64,000 bases of DNA from Tritrichomonas musculus (GCA_039105265.1 JAPFFF010000043.1:930001-994000); one strand, 5' to 3'. Counted from the first letter of the stretch, positions 51,044 through 61,905 are shown. Notes: generated by a model from the letters alone, not told the origin. Translations and numbers: made by a program.

Positions 51044-52612
51044 CTATAATCTTTATTTTTTAAATTGGTTAACAAATGCTTAATACAACATAAATGTTTC
51101 ATTTTAAATTCATCACAAATCACCAATAAAGCTTTTCCTTGGTCGCTTTCTAAAAATTTATTTGTAAATTCAATGTTTATTTGGTCTTTGACGGTATTCA
51201 ATAACAAACGGTATAAATTTGCATTTTCAGTATTACCGAATGCAAAAGCAATCGGCAAACTTGTGTTGCTGACACATGCCATTAAAATGATAGTTACAAA
51301 GTTATCCATTATGGTCAATGTTGTGTCGAGTATGTAACCTTCTATAGAAAAATCACCATTCTGAAAAAGTGAATTTGAATATGGCAAAATAAAAACACCA
51401 CCTACTATGTAATATTCATTATTATTTAAAAAATAATTGGGCAATTTTCTTCTACATGTTTTATATTTTAATACGAATTTTAAATAGCCTTTAACTTCTT
51501 CTCTTTTTAAATCATCTATAGATTAAATCCTTTTAGAATTAACTACAGAAAAAGTTTTGTGATATTTGTAAATCATTTCTGTACACTTTTTTAAAGGAAG
51601 GCCTGCTGGAATTATACGCTTTGAAAAAAAATGAAAAATTTTTGAAAAATCATATTTTGAACTGTAAACCATTGAACATTTATATAACAAAATCTGTGAT
51701 CCTACACTTATTTCATTAAAATTTTAAAAAAATCTAACGTGATTTTGAAGTTTGACTGTTTTCATCATTTTGTTTTCGGCGCCAATTGAAGAATAGAAAA
51801 CTTTTTTCTCAGTCTCGAAATGTTCAAAAAGTTAGAAGATAAGTAAACATAAATTGAATCTGAAATTAGAGTATTAATTTTATTATCAAGATTGGCAGAA
51901 TCACGAAAGTGAAAATATAGTTTTCTTTGATTTTTATCATCGTTTACAATGCTAAAAGGATGACTGTTTGGAATAAAAGTATGCATCTCGTTTAAAAAAA
52001 TTTGTAAATATGTATAATCCCAGAAGCATTGTCTTTGCGGATAAACTAATACCATTTTTGGGCTTTTTGGATTATTAACTATATAATCTTCTCTATAAAA
52101 CTGTGTTGTTAGCGCTAAAATCGGTTCGTAGTCCATTGATGATTTAAAATTTTATTTAGACCACGACCACCAAACGATTAAAATTCATTCAAAATAATTG
52201 ATTTAAAATTTTCGAAATTTTGCGTGTTTTCAAATCTATCGAAAAATCCACTTTCGTAACAGAAAATGTAACCACCAAAATTTTCAAAATTTGTTATCAC
52301 CTAACTTTTTGATTTTTCATCCACTTTCGTAACAGAATTTTTTAAAAAAAAAAAAATATTGAAAAAAATTGTGTTATAAAAGTGGAAAATTCTGTTACGA
52401 AAGTGGATTTTTCTGTTACAAAAGTGGAACAACTGTAAATATGAAGTTCCATTTTACACCATCAAAAGAATGATCAAAGAAATATCAAAGTTTTAATAAA
52501 TGTAAAAAATTATTTCTGTTTTATATTCATGCTTTTTTTATTTTAATTGATTAAAGTTTCGAAGATAAAAATATTTCTCAAATAAAAAAATTAAAGGGGA
52601 ATCGAATTTTTG

Positions 52613-52673
52613 GATAGAATTTTTTTTACGCACTTTTTCGAAAATTTTCATTCAATTTTGAAAGGCTTCTGAA
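52613..52673 (+). repeat. Copy of a 60-bp sequence also present at 48814-48930
   Basis: GATAGAATTTTTTTTACGCA continues as CTTTTTCGAAAATTTTC and TTGAAAGGCTT in both places. The left copy lies inside the MULE left end and itself contains an internal duplication of the middle part; the right copy lies 177 bp outside the MULE right end. Related words (CTACGCCACTTTTTGAAAAC) start the next element. Confidence 0.7.
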
Positions 52674-52793
52674 AAAGAACAAAATAAAAATATAGCATAT
52701 TAAAAACATTCTATCATTATTATTAATATAACAATTATTCTTATTTTCATTTGATTTTCGAAATTTAGCGGGTTTTCAAATCTATCAATTTTT

Positions 52794-53169
52794 CTACGCC
52801 ACTTTTTGAAAACTTTTAAACTTTTTGAATACTGTTTTATACATTTTTTATTCAATTTTTGCTAAATAATGCATAAATATTTAGTTCAAATGGCTTCCCG
52901 ATTCATCCAGCAATTCAAGGAACCTGATTCGGCTTCGCGCAGCCCCGTGGTGATCACTGGTGCGTATATTCCTGAAAAATTATGTAAAAATAAAAAAAAA
53001 TTATATCAAAAAAAGCTAATAGTTATAATTTTAAGAGAAAATTTAAATTTACGATTTTTTTGGTTAATTTTCTTAACAGAGTAAGTTAAATTTCACCTTA
53101 AGATGGCGTTTTTGTACAGTTCATGAGTAGCTACTCATGGATAGAAAAACCATTCAAAAAGTGGCGTAG
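52794..53169. mobile_element. 376-bp inverted-repeat element with GC-rich core
   Basis: CTACGCCACTTTTTGAA (52794) and its reverse complement ending at 53169 form the ends, with T/A runs continuing the match outward. The core at about 52885-52980 has much higher GC than its surroundings and an open stretch starting ATGGCTTCCCGATTC (encodes ASRFIQQFKEPDSASRSP then VVITGAYIPEK), which resembles a captured exon-like fragment. An exact 18-bp palindrome CATGAGTAGCTACTCATG lies at 53122-53139. Confidence 0.6.
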
Positions 53170-53779
53170 AAAAAAACGATTGTCCAAAATTAAACGAAAA
53201 TTACATAACGTTCTTTCAAAAGATCCATAGCATTTCAGTAGATCCAGAGCAGGTCAATCTAGCATAAATTGGCCATAGTTTGATCGTTTTTTTTTACAAA
53301 AAAGAAAACCAAATATGATCAGATATATTTTAATATATGATTATTATTATAATAATAATCATTTACTCAATTTAAATATTTTAATATATGATTAATTCCG
53401 AAAAGTGAACATACATAAATGTTTTTTGTATTTTGAAATTCAATTAATAATTAATATCATTTAATGACAACTTTTTGATATTAGATCAAAATGTTGTCAT
53501 TCTTGGGATCTATTAGGTACAATATTTCTTTTGCTTTCTTCATGAAAGTTGATTTGTTCAAGTTTTGAAAAGAAATCTAATTTAAAAATAATAAAAGGCA
53601 TAAGATTCATTTCAGATATGTAACAACTTGGTTATAGCTGGGTTTGAGATTTGAATATTTGATTTGAGGAAATTGCAAGAAGCTCAAAAAGTGGCGTTTC
53701 TTGCAAAAATATATTTTTCTTTCAAGAACATTGTTCTATTTTAAGCAAGTATTCTATAAAAACAAACGATTTAAATAAA
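53170..53779. other. AT-rich spacer
   Basis: Between two elements; contains another TCAAAAAGTGGCG word (53687), like the ends of the preceding element. No gene. Confidence 0.4.
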
Positions 53780-53781
53780 TA

Positions 53782-54778
53782 TAGTCCTATCAAAAAGTGG
53801 CCACGCTCTCTTTTAAGTGGCCACGGCGATTTGACACCTATATTTCATTAAATTCAAAGGGGGGTAAATTGGCATACTCACAATTTAAAAAAATTCAGAA
53901 GAATATTTTTTTATTTTTTAATGGCGATCAAGCAAATGTCAGATTATCAAAATCTCATTTAAAATCAAATGGTTTAATATGGCATACTCTCAATTTTCCA
54001 CTTTTTCTTTAAAAAACTAAAAAATAAACGAATTTTTATTTAATACTGTCAAAAAAATGAATTATCATTCAAATACAAGTGGTGCAAAACGACATTTTTA
54101 AAAAAATTATGACCACGGTTAAATAAAAAAAAAAACAATAGAAATTCTATTGATTTTAGGTCAATAAATTTGATCAAAAAAAAAAAAAAAAAAAAAAAAA
54201 AGACCATTTTTTAAAATCATTATCACTTTAATTTAAGATCAACAATAGACAACAAACAAATAAGCAGCAACAGCGCTTATACATTCACTTTTATCTTATG
54301 CTCTTCGACACTCATGAGATGCTACGAGAATCATAATGATTCACTTGTAAACAACAAACAAACAAACAAACAACTAAACACAAACAAATAAACAAAAACA
54401 ACACGTATACATTCACTTTTATCTTACGTTCTTCGACACTCATGAGATGCTACGAGAATCATAATGCTTCACTTGTAAACAACAAACAAACAAATAAACA
54501 ATAATAACACGTATACATTCACTTTTATCTTTCATTTATTCTTTTTCATTTCTTCTTTTTTTTTTTTTTAATATTTTATCTATTAATTTATTGAAATCAC
54601 CTTTATTAATAAACCTTTTTAATTTTCTTATTCTGCTTTTTACTATTTTTTTGTAAAAAGTCTTATTATTTAATTGAAAAAATTTTTCTAATACATAAGA
54701 TTATATTTTTTAACTTTTTGAATTAATCTGACACCGTGGCAACTAAATTGAGAGGGTGGCCACTTTTAGACAGGACTA
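53782..54778. mobile_element. 997-bp TA-flanked non-autonomous element
   Basis: TA borders both sides (53780-53781, 54779-54780). The ends TAGTCCTATCAAAAAGTGGC and, inward from the right, TAGTCCTGTCTAAAAGTGGC match for about 29 bp through CACSCTCTC. A second conserved block GTGGCCACGG/GTTGCCACGG lies about 20 bp in on each side. The interior carries a tandem array (54239-54540) and a direct repeat GGCATACTC (53868, 53980). No transposase; a Tc1/mariner-related mobiliser fits the TA duplication. Confidence 0.75.
54239..54540 (+). repeat. Tandem array, about 2.5 units of 106-128 bp
   Basis: The unit starts ACATTCACTTTTATCTTA, continues with CTTCGACACTCATGAGATGC and a CAAACAAACAAA run, and is repeated at 54281, 54409 and 54515 (third copy short). 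Length differences lie in the CAAA-type part. The unit contains the CTCATGAG palindrome. It lies inside the TA-flanked element. Confidence 0.8.
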
Positions 54779-54839
54779 TAGAAAAATAATTGAAGGTCAA
54801 TTTAGAAAAAAAAAAAAAAAAAAAAAAAAAAAAACGAAC

Positions 54840-55512
54840 TTGGCAACATTTTGAAACATCTAGATTAATAATCTTTTTGTATTTGTTCTCATTTTGAACA
54901 ACTTCTACAATAATTCCAAATGCCCTAAATGAAGACTTGCAACTCATAGGCTAGCATACCTGTACCAGTTATTGGTGCATTTTCATAACCTGTTCAGTTA
55001 AACTACTTGATTCTGCTGAAACAATAACTATATTGAGTGGATGTAGTTGTTCAATTCAATGTGGGACATGAAAATGGATGCCAATGTTTTCTTTTTTAAG
55101 ATCTGATGTTTCTATTCCATTGTGGTGGCCACCAATGCCATCTATTATTAGAACTGCTTTACCACTATATTTAAAAAGATCTCTTAAGTGATGTACATGT
55201 GGAATAAACGCGTTATCCATCCAGTAACTGAAACCTGAAGTGTTTATAAAACCAGATTCAGTTTGAACTATATCGATACTATTAAATGACAAAGTGTTAT
55301 CTAAATCTGAATCTATGTTTGATCTCTAAAAATAATATTATTTTTAGGGAGAGGTGTGGGAATATGAAAAAAAGAGGGCTATATGCAGCTCTTAAGAGAC
55401 TCCAAAATAAATAGACAATTATGCTATTTATTCCAACAAGATAACACCACTTTCCACAAGACTTCAATGAAATGATAATGAAAAACTTTTGTAGAAGATC
55501 TAGAGTTCTCAT
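54840..55512 (-). pseudogene. Relic of a pogo-like DDE transposase
   Basis: A minus-strand frame (55292-55056) reads YWMDNAFIPHVHHLRDL, then GKAVLIIDGIGGHH, then IGIHFHVPH. This is the DDE_1 pattern (W...FVPH, then A-[VL]-L-x-x-D-x-x-x-x-H). Fragmentary codons extend on both sides. No start, no terminal repeats; heavily decayed. It is a different, older relative of the complete element that begins 215 bp to the right. A T/A run of about 24 bp separates it from the preceding element. Confidence 0.6.
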
Positions 55513-56529
55513 TGAATGGATAACCCAAATTCATGTTATTGAATAAGCATGAAGCCCCCAATAAGACATATTTTTATATTATTCAAAATTTTTTTTATGA
55601 AAAGGTCCATATTTTTTCCCCAAATAAAATTAAAAAAATACAGAAAACATTAAAAGAAATGCTATACATAGTTTAGTTGAATTTATTGACGATAAACATC
55701 ATGACCTCTGGCATATGAAATGATATACCCATTACTCCCACGAATTTAGTGAGTTTGCGTATTCAATACTATTCAATTTTCAGAAACATAATTATTTTTT
55801 GTGATAAATACATTCAAAAAAGAATTGTCATTGAATTTTTTTTTTAATGCCTTTATTTATAACTTCATAAAAAAAATATATATATTTCTGTTATTTTGAA
55901 TTTTTATTGTATAATTTAAATATTCTATTTAAATTTCTAAAAAAATTATCTAAATATCAAATATTTCGATAAATATTTATTCAATCATTAATTCAAATAA
56001 TTTATGTAATTTATAAATACAAAAATATCTTGCTATCCTATAAAAATACACTTTTAAAAATGTTTTTATTCTTTTTTTTTTGATAAATTTATTGAATTTT
56101 TTTTAATGATTATGATTCATTTCAAGATGTTTTAGGTTAAATTAATTCCATTAAATTTAACTGCTATATTTCTCTTTTTTAAAGAAGTTAATCATATTAA
56201 TGATAAGTCTATGATCAGAAAATGCATTATTTCTTATTTATAAATAAATAAAGAAATGATATTTTTAAATCAGTACCTAATATTTATCAAATGAGGAAAA
56301 ATCAAGGATATCTCAAAATCTAATAAACAATCTTATAATCCTGTAAGCTATATTTCCAAAAAAAAAAAAAAAAAAAAGAAAAAGAAAAAGAAAACGATCA
56401 TTTGCCATCATATATTTCAGAATTTATAAGAATATTTAAAACAGAGTTTTATGTTGATAAAGATATACCAGACGGCGAATAAAAAGGGACTGAAGAAGAA
56501 ATAAAAAATATTATTATCATATCCTTTAT

Positions 56530-57060
56530 TCAATTATACACTTATTAATTTAATCATTTATTTATTCAATCAATCATTTATTCATCCATTTATTTATTCA
56601 ATCATTCAATTATTCATTTGCTTATTCATTCTCTTATCCATTTTTCCATTTATTCATTTATTCATTCAGTTATTCCATCATTCGTTTATTCATTCACTTT
56701 TTTATTGGTTCATTAATTCTTTCTTTCAATCTTCCATTCAATCATTCAATTATTCACTTATCCATTTTTATATTTATTCATTCACTTATTCGTTTATTCA
56801 TTCTTTCAATTAATCACTTATCCTTTTTTCATCTATTCATTCTTTCAATTATTCACTTATCATTTTTTTCATCTATTTATTCATTCACTTATTCTTTTAT
56901 TCATTCAATCTTTCAATCAATCATTCAATTATTCATTTTTACTTTTATTTATTCACTTATTTGTTTAATTATTCATTCAATTTCTTATCAATTTTTTCAT
57001 TCATTCATCCACTTATTCGTTTATTCAATCTTTCAATCAATCATTCAATAATTCAATTAA
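56530..57060. repeat. TTCATTCA/TTTATTCA array, left block
   Basis: About 530 bp of degenerate short tandem units such as CATTTATTCATTCACTTATT. Units vary in an 8-12-bp register. Many contain TCACTTATTC, resembling the trichomonad initiator TCAYT. It belongs to the pogo-like element. Confidence 0.85.
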
Positions 57061-57369
57061 AGTTAGACGATAAATCTGTCTAATATGTAAAAGGCAGATT
57101 AAAAATGTTATTTTTATTTTGCATAAGTCAAAGCATTATTTGCATATCTGATTAAAATGTTAATTTTTTTTAGACGATGTAATATGAATAAATTAATATT
57201 TATGGTTTCATATCACATGTCATACAAAATGTTAATCAATTGGGATTTTATTATCATTATTTTTTTTAAATAATTGTAATCGTCTTCCATTATATGATTT
57301 TATAGATATACATTTTTATTTAAAATTTAAAAAAGTGCTTTATTTATCTACTTAAACATATTAATCGTA

Positions 57370-57700
57370 TATCTTTATTCATTTTTACTTTAATTTATTT
57401 ACTTCTTTGTTTAATTATTTATTCATTCACTTGTCTATTGTTTCATTTATTCTTTCATTCGCTTATTCGTTTGTTCATTCATTCGCTTATTCTTTTATTC
57501 ATTCATTCACTTATTGGTTTATTCTTTCAATCTTTTATTTATTTACTTATTCATTTGTTCATGTATTCATTCTTTCATTCAATCTTTTATTTATTCACTT
57601 TTTCATGAGAGAATATTTTTCTCTTATTTATCCAAACAATCATTCATTCAATCTTTTATTCATTCGCTTATTCATACATTTAGTGAATGAATGAATGAAT
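57370..57700. repeat. TTCATTCA-type array, right block
   Basis: A second degenerate array of TTTATTCATTCA/CGCTTATTC units, ending at ATGAATGAATGAATGAACG (57686-57704), where the repeat changes strand and can form a hairpin with the rest. It lies directly downstream of the transposase stop. An open frame of 95 codons here is a by-product of the repeat. Confidence 0.8.
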
Positions 57701-57765
57701 GAACGAATAAACAAATATGTGAATAAATTAAGAAAAATTAAAAAAAAAAAAGTATTGAATTATTT

Positions 57766-59670
57766 TTATTCATCTTCTTCTTCAGTGTAATTCCATTCAC
57801 TATCAGATGTATCATCATCATCATGAAATCCTGAATTAAATAATCTCATCAAATCAGGAATATCAAAAGCTGAATTAATTGCTTCATCACTTATTTTTTC
57901 CCAAATTTCAATTGTTTCTTTTGTTATATATTCCCATCTTGTCGAATCAACAGGTGTAGGTGAGATCAGTTCTCGAGCTGCAAGCTGCTTTTTCACGATT
58001 CCGAAAAGCCTGCGGTCAAGAGGTTGATATTTACCTGTTCCGCAGGCAGGGACAAATATCAACCTAATTTGCAACTTTTCTGCAAGTTGTCTAACAGACT
58101 TTTCCACATGCGACTTATATACGTCTAGAATCAAAGCAAACGGACCATCTGTCATTCTTTTCCTCAACCATTTTAAGTAGACTTTCATCACATCTGATGT
58201 CGTATAACCATTTTGTGAATGAGTAATTAATTCTGGAGATGATTGATCGATTTGGTATTTTACTTCACTTCTTTTTGTTTTTCCTTTGGCTACGATAGAC
58301 AAAGGAAAACGTTTTTTTGGATTCATTGCAACGGTTGCAATGAAGGTAGTTCCTTCTTTTTCGTTCACGTTTTCTTTTAGGCACTTAACAGTCTCTTGCC
58401 CTTTTAAGGCAATCATTTGTGGACTTAAGTTATTTGTTTTAATCTGTGTTTCATCCATATTGAGCACACGATCTGGGCCAAATTCATTCACAGCATCTAT
58501 TATTTCGTTTAAATATATGTCGATATGTGAACCATTAATTACACCTCGTCTTTCATAGTGTGCTTTTCGGAAGACAAGTCCATGCCTTATCATGAACTTA
58601 TAGCACCAACTTTTGCTACCTTTAAAGTTTTCCAATTTATATTCTTCTATGAGCTTTTGTGGTTCATCTGTTGCAATTGTCAATAACTCATTAATTTTTT
58701 CTTCAAAGTTTTCTATATTTAGATTACCATCTTCATCAAATGGTATTATTTTTTCCCTCAAAGATGAGTATATTAAAGCTTTTGTTGCCAATGCTAAAGG
58801 ACTATAAAAAATTTCTCTGGCCATCAATGAAATGTCATTTAATTGTACTACTTCAGAATTTTCGATTTTGTTTTTAATTTTATTAAATAAATTCTCCTCT
58901 TGATCATTTGTTAAAGCTCTATAAAATTTTTTATTTAATTTATAATTTTCAATTTTATTATTCAATTGTCTTAAATTTTCAATAGAAAAAGTTAGAGGAT
59001 TTTTTTTTTGAAGTGACTGAAATTTATCATGACATGATTTAGAAATTCTTCCAGGTATATAATCTGCAACGATTTCCCAGTCAATTCCACCTTTTTCATT
59101 CAAAATTTGACCTGAAGAAACGCCAGTTTTAATTACAGTTAAAAAATGATTTGTTTCAATAGAAGACCATCGCCCTTCTCTTTTTTGAATTCCAGGTTTG
59201 ACTGTTTTTGCTGGAACTTGTTGATCGCTTAATCTTAATATTGCATTATCAAAACTTTTTTGAAGTTTATCAATTGTATTCAAAAATTTACTTGAAACTT
59301 TATTTTCAGCCCTTTTCATTGAAAAATACAATTCGCATTTATTTTGAAACATGCTCAAATCTTCATTTTTTAAATCATTATAGTTCACTTCGAGATTTTT
59401 TTTCAATGTTTTATATGAGCATTTCGGATCTCTTGATTTAAGGAGATATGCATCTTCAAAAAATTGGTCTGAATAAATTTCTGCGTTCTCTTGAAAGAAA
59501 TTATTGATACTTTTGTCGCATATCAAATCGCATAATTTGCGAAGATTTCTTTTCCTTCTCATTTCTGGAGATTCAATGAAAGGATAATAAATGTTAAACG
59601 CGGGTTGCGTAAAATTCATCAAATTGTTGGTATTTGGTAGCCATGAATATAAAGATTGACGAAAACTCAT
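57766..59670 (-). CDS. Pogo-like transposase with Myb/SANT and CENP-B-type DNA-binding domains
   Basis: 634 residues. The N-terminal 150 residues are helical; a Myb/SANT domain lies at about 163-222 (EGRWSSIETNHFLTVIK, then IDWEIVADYIPGRISKSCHD). A CENP-B/pogo helix-turn-helix spans about 335-375 (SKSWCYKFMIRHGLVFRKAH). The DDE_1 catalytic domain shows D406 in LNMDETQIK, D516 in ALILDVYKSHVE and D552 in YQPLDRRLFG, 35 residues apart (DD35D). The C-terminus is acidic. The Myb-like domain added to the pogo layout is uncommon and may give target-site choice. The gene is intact and the matching ends of its element are exact. Confidence 0.9.
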   Translation of the reverse strand: MSFRQSLYSWLPNTNNLMNFTQPAFNIYYPFIESPEMRRKRNLRKLCDLICDKSINNFFQENAEIYSDQFFEDAYLLKSRDPKCSYKTLKKNLEVNYNDLKNEDLSMFQNKCELYFSMKRAENKVSSKFLNTIDKLQKSFDNAILRLSDQQVPAKTVKPGIQKREGRWSSIETNHFLTVIKTGVSSGQILNEKGGIDWEIVADYIPGRISKSCHDKFQSLQKKNPLTFSIENLRQLNNKIENYKLNKKFYRALTNDQEENLFNKIKNKIENSEVVQLNDISLMAREIFYSPLALATKALIYSSLREKIIPFDEDGNLNIENFEEKINELLTIATDEPQKLIEEYKLENFKGSKSWCYKFMIRHGLVFRKAHYERRGVINGSHIDIYLNEIIDAVNEFGPDRVLNMDETQIKTNNLSPQMIALKGQETVKCLKENVNEKEGTTFIATVAMNPKKRFPLSIVAKGKTKRSEVKYQIDQSSPELITHSQNGYTTSDVMKVYLKWLRKRMTDGPFALILDVYKSHVEKSVRQLAEKLQIRLIFVPACGTGKYQPLDRRLFGIVKKQLAARELISPTPVDSTRWEYITKETIEIWEKISDEAINSAFDIPDLMRLFNSGFHDDDDTSDSEWNYTEEEDE

Positions 59671-61059
59671 TTTAATTGTTCTACCAAATATAAATTGAAT
59701 TTTTTTTTACACAACTTTACTAGTTTAATGAGGAAATTTAATTACTTTAAATATCAAAAGAAGATTATAAAAATAATTTTACATGAAATATAATCAGATG
59801 AAAATGCCTAACTAAAAATATAAAAATAAAAATTGATATTTTCATCAAACTTTTTAATTGAAAATAAAATTTTAGTGTGAAAACTCCATTTTTATTACAA
59901 TATTACATAATTTTCTACATGTTTTTCTATTTCTGAAATTAGAAAATACAATATTAATATATGCGCAGTTAAAATTAAAAAAATAGATGATGATTAAAGA
60001 TTAATTTAGATTTGTTTGAATTAAAATGCAAGTAAAATACTATAAATATATATTTAATTGGATGTTAATAAAAGTGTTGAGTAAGAGTTTCAATGCAAAA
60101 ACAACAAAAATATAATAATTATGATATTACTTAGAATAAGTAGTTAAAAATCAAATTTTGGAATCATTATTCTGTATTAATCACTTAATAATAATTATTA
60201 AATACTTTTTTTATGAGAATATACTTGCATCCATTAATATCATAATTTGATTTTTATAATTTGATTTAATATTGATATAATTATGCATTATTTTGAATTA
60301 TTGAAAGCAATTACATGATATAATGTTGAATTGGCACACATTGGAGTAAATTAAAAACAAATATATAAGATTAAATAAAAAAATCATGAATATAATAAAA
60401 AATGATTAGAATGCTTGCTTATATAATTTATGACATGTTAAACTGATCAACACAGTCTAAAAATCAAAGAAACATTAAAAAAAAAGATATTTTGTAGAGA
60501 ATAAAAAAAGCTTTAACAAGACTAACGATAATCATGTTTATTTGTAAAAATAAAAAAAGAAGGCTCGAAAAGAAAACAGAAAAAATGAGAAATGAGCCTG
60601 CTGATAAGTAATCAATTATTAGATTTTGGAAAAGAAAAAAAATAAAATCATTTGAAACCTCAATATTCTGATAAATCATACTAGATACTACTAATTTCTG
60701 TAAGAATGTTACCCGAAATTTTGAATACATTTCATGTAATTTAAATATTATCATCGATCAAAATTTGAGATTTTTTTTTGTTTGCACCATCAAGTTGTCA
60801 AGATATCATATATAAACATTTTATAAGGAATGATAGCATTTGCTAAAAAGAACATCTAAAAAATTGGAAATATTTACTCTAAAAAACAATTATAAACGTA
60901 CAAAAAAAAAATAATTCAAAAAATTGAATTAGAAAAAAAGAATTGTCGAAAAATAAAAAAAATTGAATAAAAAAATTATAAAATAAAAAAAATAAAATTA
61001 TTTTTTCTGAGAATAAACCATTGAATACGCAAACTCACTAAATTCGTGGGAGTAATGGG

Positions 61060-61606
61060 TAATCAAAGTATGATGAGACAAAAAGACTATCCGTAGAACA
61101 AATAATTAACGAATGTTGAAAATACGGAAATATTCGGGGATCAATCAAAGATCTAGCCCTATATAGGTGAATAAAATACGCGTTAGAACTGCTTAATGGG
61201 TGTTATAGAAGTAAAATATAATAAAAATCTCAAACATAGAGTAAAAAAAAAAAAAAAAAAAAAAAGAAAAGGCATTAACTTCAAACGAAAAAGCAGAAAT
61301 GATAAAAAGAATGATATCCATGCCAAAATTACAGCCATTATTGTGCTTCTCCTGATGTTTGAAATGCTTGTCATATCTTTATTTGCTATGTTTTCTTTTA
61401 TTAGTTTAAAAATAATTTTCGCTGCAAGCCTTTTCAAAGAATGAGTCAAAAATCTGGGTGATGCGAGTAGAGTGAGTCCACAATATTATAACATTAATTG
61501 AATTGCATTTTAATAAGTATAATGCTAGTGAACATTCTTTGCTTCCATGTCCATCCATTACCATGAGAGATTTTTTGTTTCTTAGAGATTTATATAATTA
61601 TTTTTA
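61060..61606. other. Spacer with a coding relic
   Basis: About 61071-61205 reads ETKRLSVEQIINEC and KYGNIRGSIKDLALYR and KYALELLNGCYRSK on the plus strand, interrupted by two stops: the tail of a decayed gene into which the pogo-like element may have inserted (the left flank ends in a similar piece, VEFIDDKHHDLWHMK). An A run lies at 61243-61264. Confidence 0.4.
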
Positions 61607-61629
61607 GTAGTGTATAGGTGGCGCGTACG

Positions 61630-61905
61630 CCTACTAGATACGAAATTCGTCGAAAACGGCCCTTAAATGGGTAGTTACGAGCATGGAAACGCGTTTTTCG
61701 AAAGTCCCAAAAAGAGCCCCAAATGGGCCTTAAATGACCCGTTTTCAGCATTCCGACGAGTTATGCCTATCGTGAATTCCTCGCGTGACATGTCCATCAT
61801 GTATTTCTCGTGTGAATCGCACACTCGGAGAGTCTAGTTACGGTGCTCGAAATGAAGGCCTACTAGATACGAAATTCGTCGAAAATGGCCCTAAAATGGG
61901 TAGTT
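61630..61905 (+). repeat. Direct repeats within the element end
   Basis: CCTACTAGATACGAAATTCG recurs at about 61630 and 61859 (229 bp apart), each followed by GTCGAAAAYGGCCC and GGGTAGTTACG. The word GCCTACTA appears again at about 61992. This subterminal repetition is confined to the GC-rich left end. Confidence 0.8.

Larger units (their letters stand above)
49080..52136 (-). pseudogene. MULE transposase gene, split
   Basis: Pieces in order on the minus strand: 52136-51765 (N-terminal, MDYEPILALTTQFYREDY); about 51700-51044 (catalytic core: GYILDTTLTIMDN, then PIAFAFGNTENANLY, then SDQGKALLVICDE and MKHLCCIKHLL); 50557-50386 (SFEIERLIKCESNFDLFNC); and 49659-49080 (RWNEVSLAVRCQARMPSTTN, then LEATHGHLNKRTPRRN). 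The DDE core, the C-x-x-H signature and the C-terminal TTNxLE-x-H block are those of MULE transposases. Besides the two insertions there is at least one stop (TAA, in the piece before 51480) and an untranslatable gap near 51.7 kb, so it is inactive. Confidence 0.8.
48783..52436 (-). mobile_element. Mutator-like (MULE) transposon, broken by two later insertions
   Basis: The ends ACAGTTGTTCCACTTTTGTA (48783) and its reverse complement ending at 52436 are identical over 26 bp. The right end carries extra copies of the subterminal word GTTACGAAAGTGGA in both orientations (about 52250, 52320, 52394). TA flanks the inner CAGTTG form of the ends; no 9-bp duplication is evident. Inside, on the minus strand, are pieces of one MULE transposase. 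Two elements with their own 8-bp duplications sit within it, so nesting order is clear: MULE first, then the 710-bp and 478-bp insertions. Confidence 0.85.
55728..61059 (-). mobile_element. Complete pogo-like (DDE_1) transposon, 5.3 kb
   Basis: The ends CCCATTACTCCCACGAATTT (55728-55767, 40 bp) and the inward right end (61059-61020) are identical. TA flanks both sides (55726-55727, 61060-61061), the pogo-type duplication. It carries one uninterrupted 634-codon transposase on the minus strand. It is unusually long because of two TTCATTCA-type arrays (about 56530-57060 and 57370-57700). Exact ends with an intact gene argue that it is young and possibly able to move. Confidence 0.9.

Noticed and set aside
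52925-52975. Intron 5' site near GGTGCGTATATTCC
   Set aside because: It does not fit the GTAYGT start, and no ACTAACACACAG-type branch/3' site was found downstream.
56530-57060. CRISPR-like or telomere-like array
   Set aside because: Units are short, degenerate and without unique spacers; they lie inside a transposon.
57407-57694. 95-codon frame rich in FIHSF units
   Set aside because: A translation of the TTCATTCA array, not a gene.
61196-61444. 82-codon frame with a Lys run
   Set aside because: It starts inside a decayed gene tail, runs through a poly-A tract and has no family pattern.
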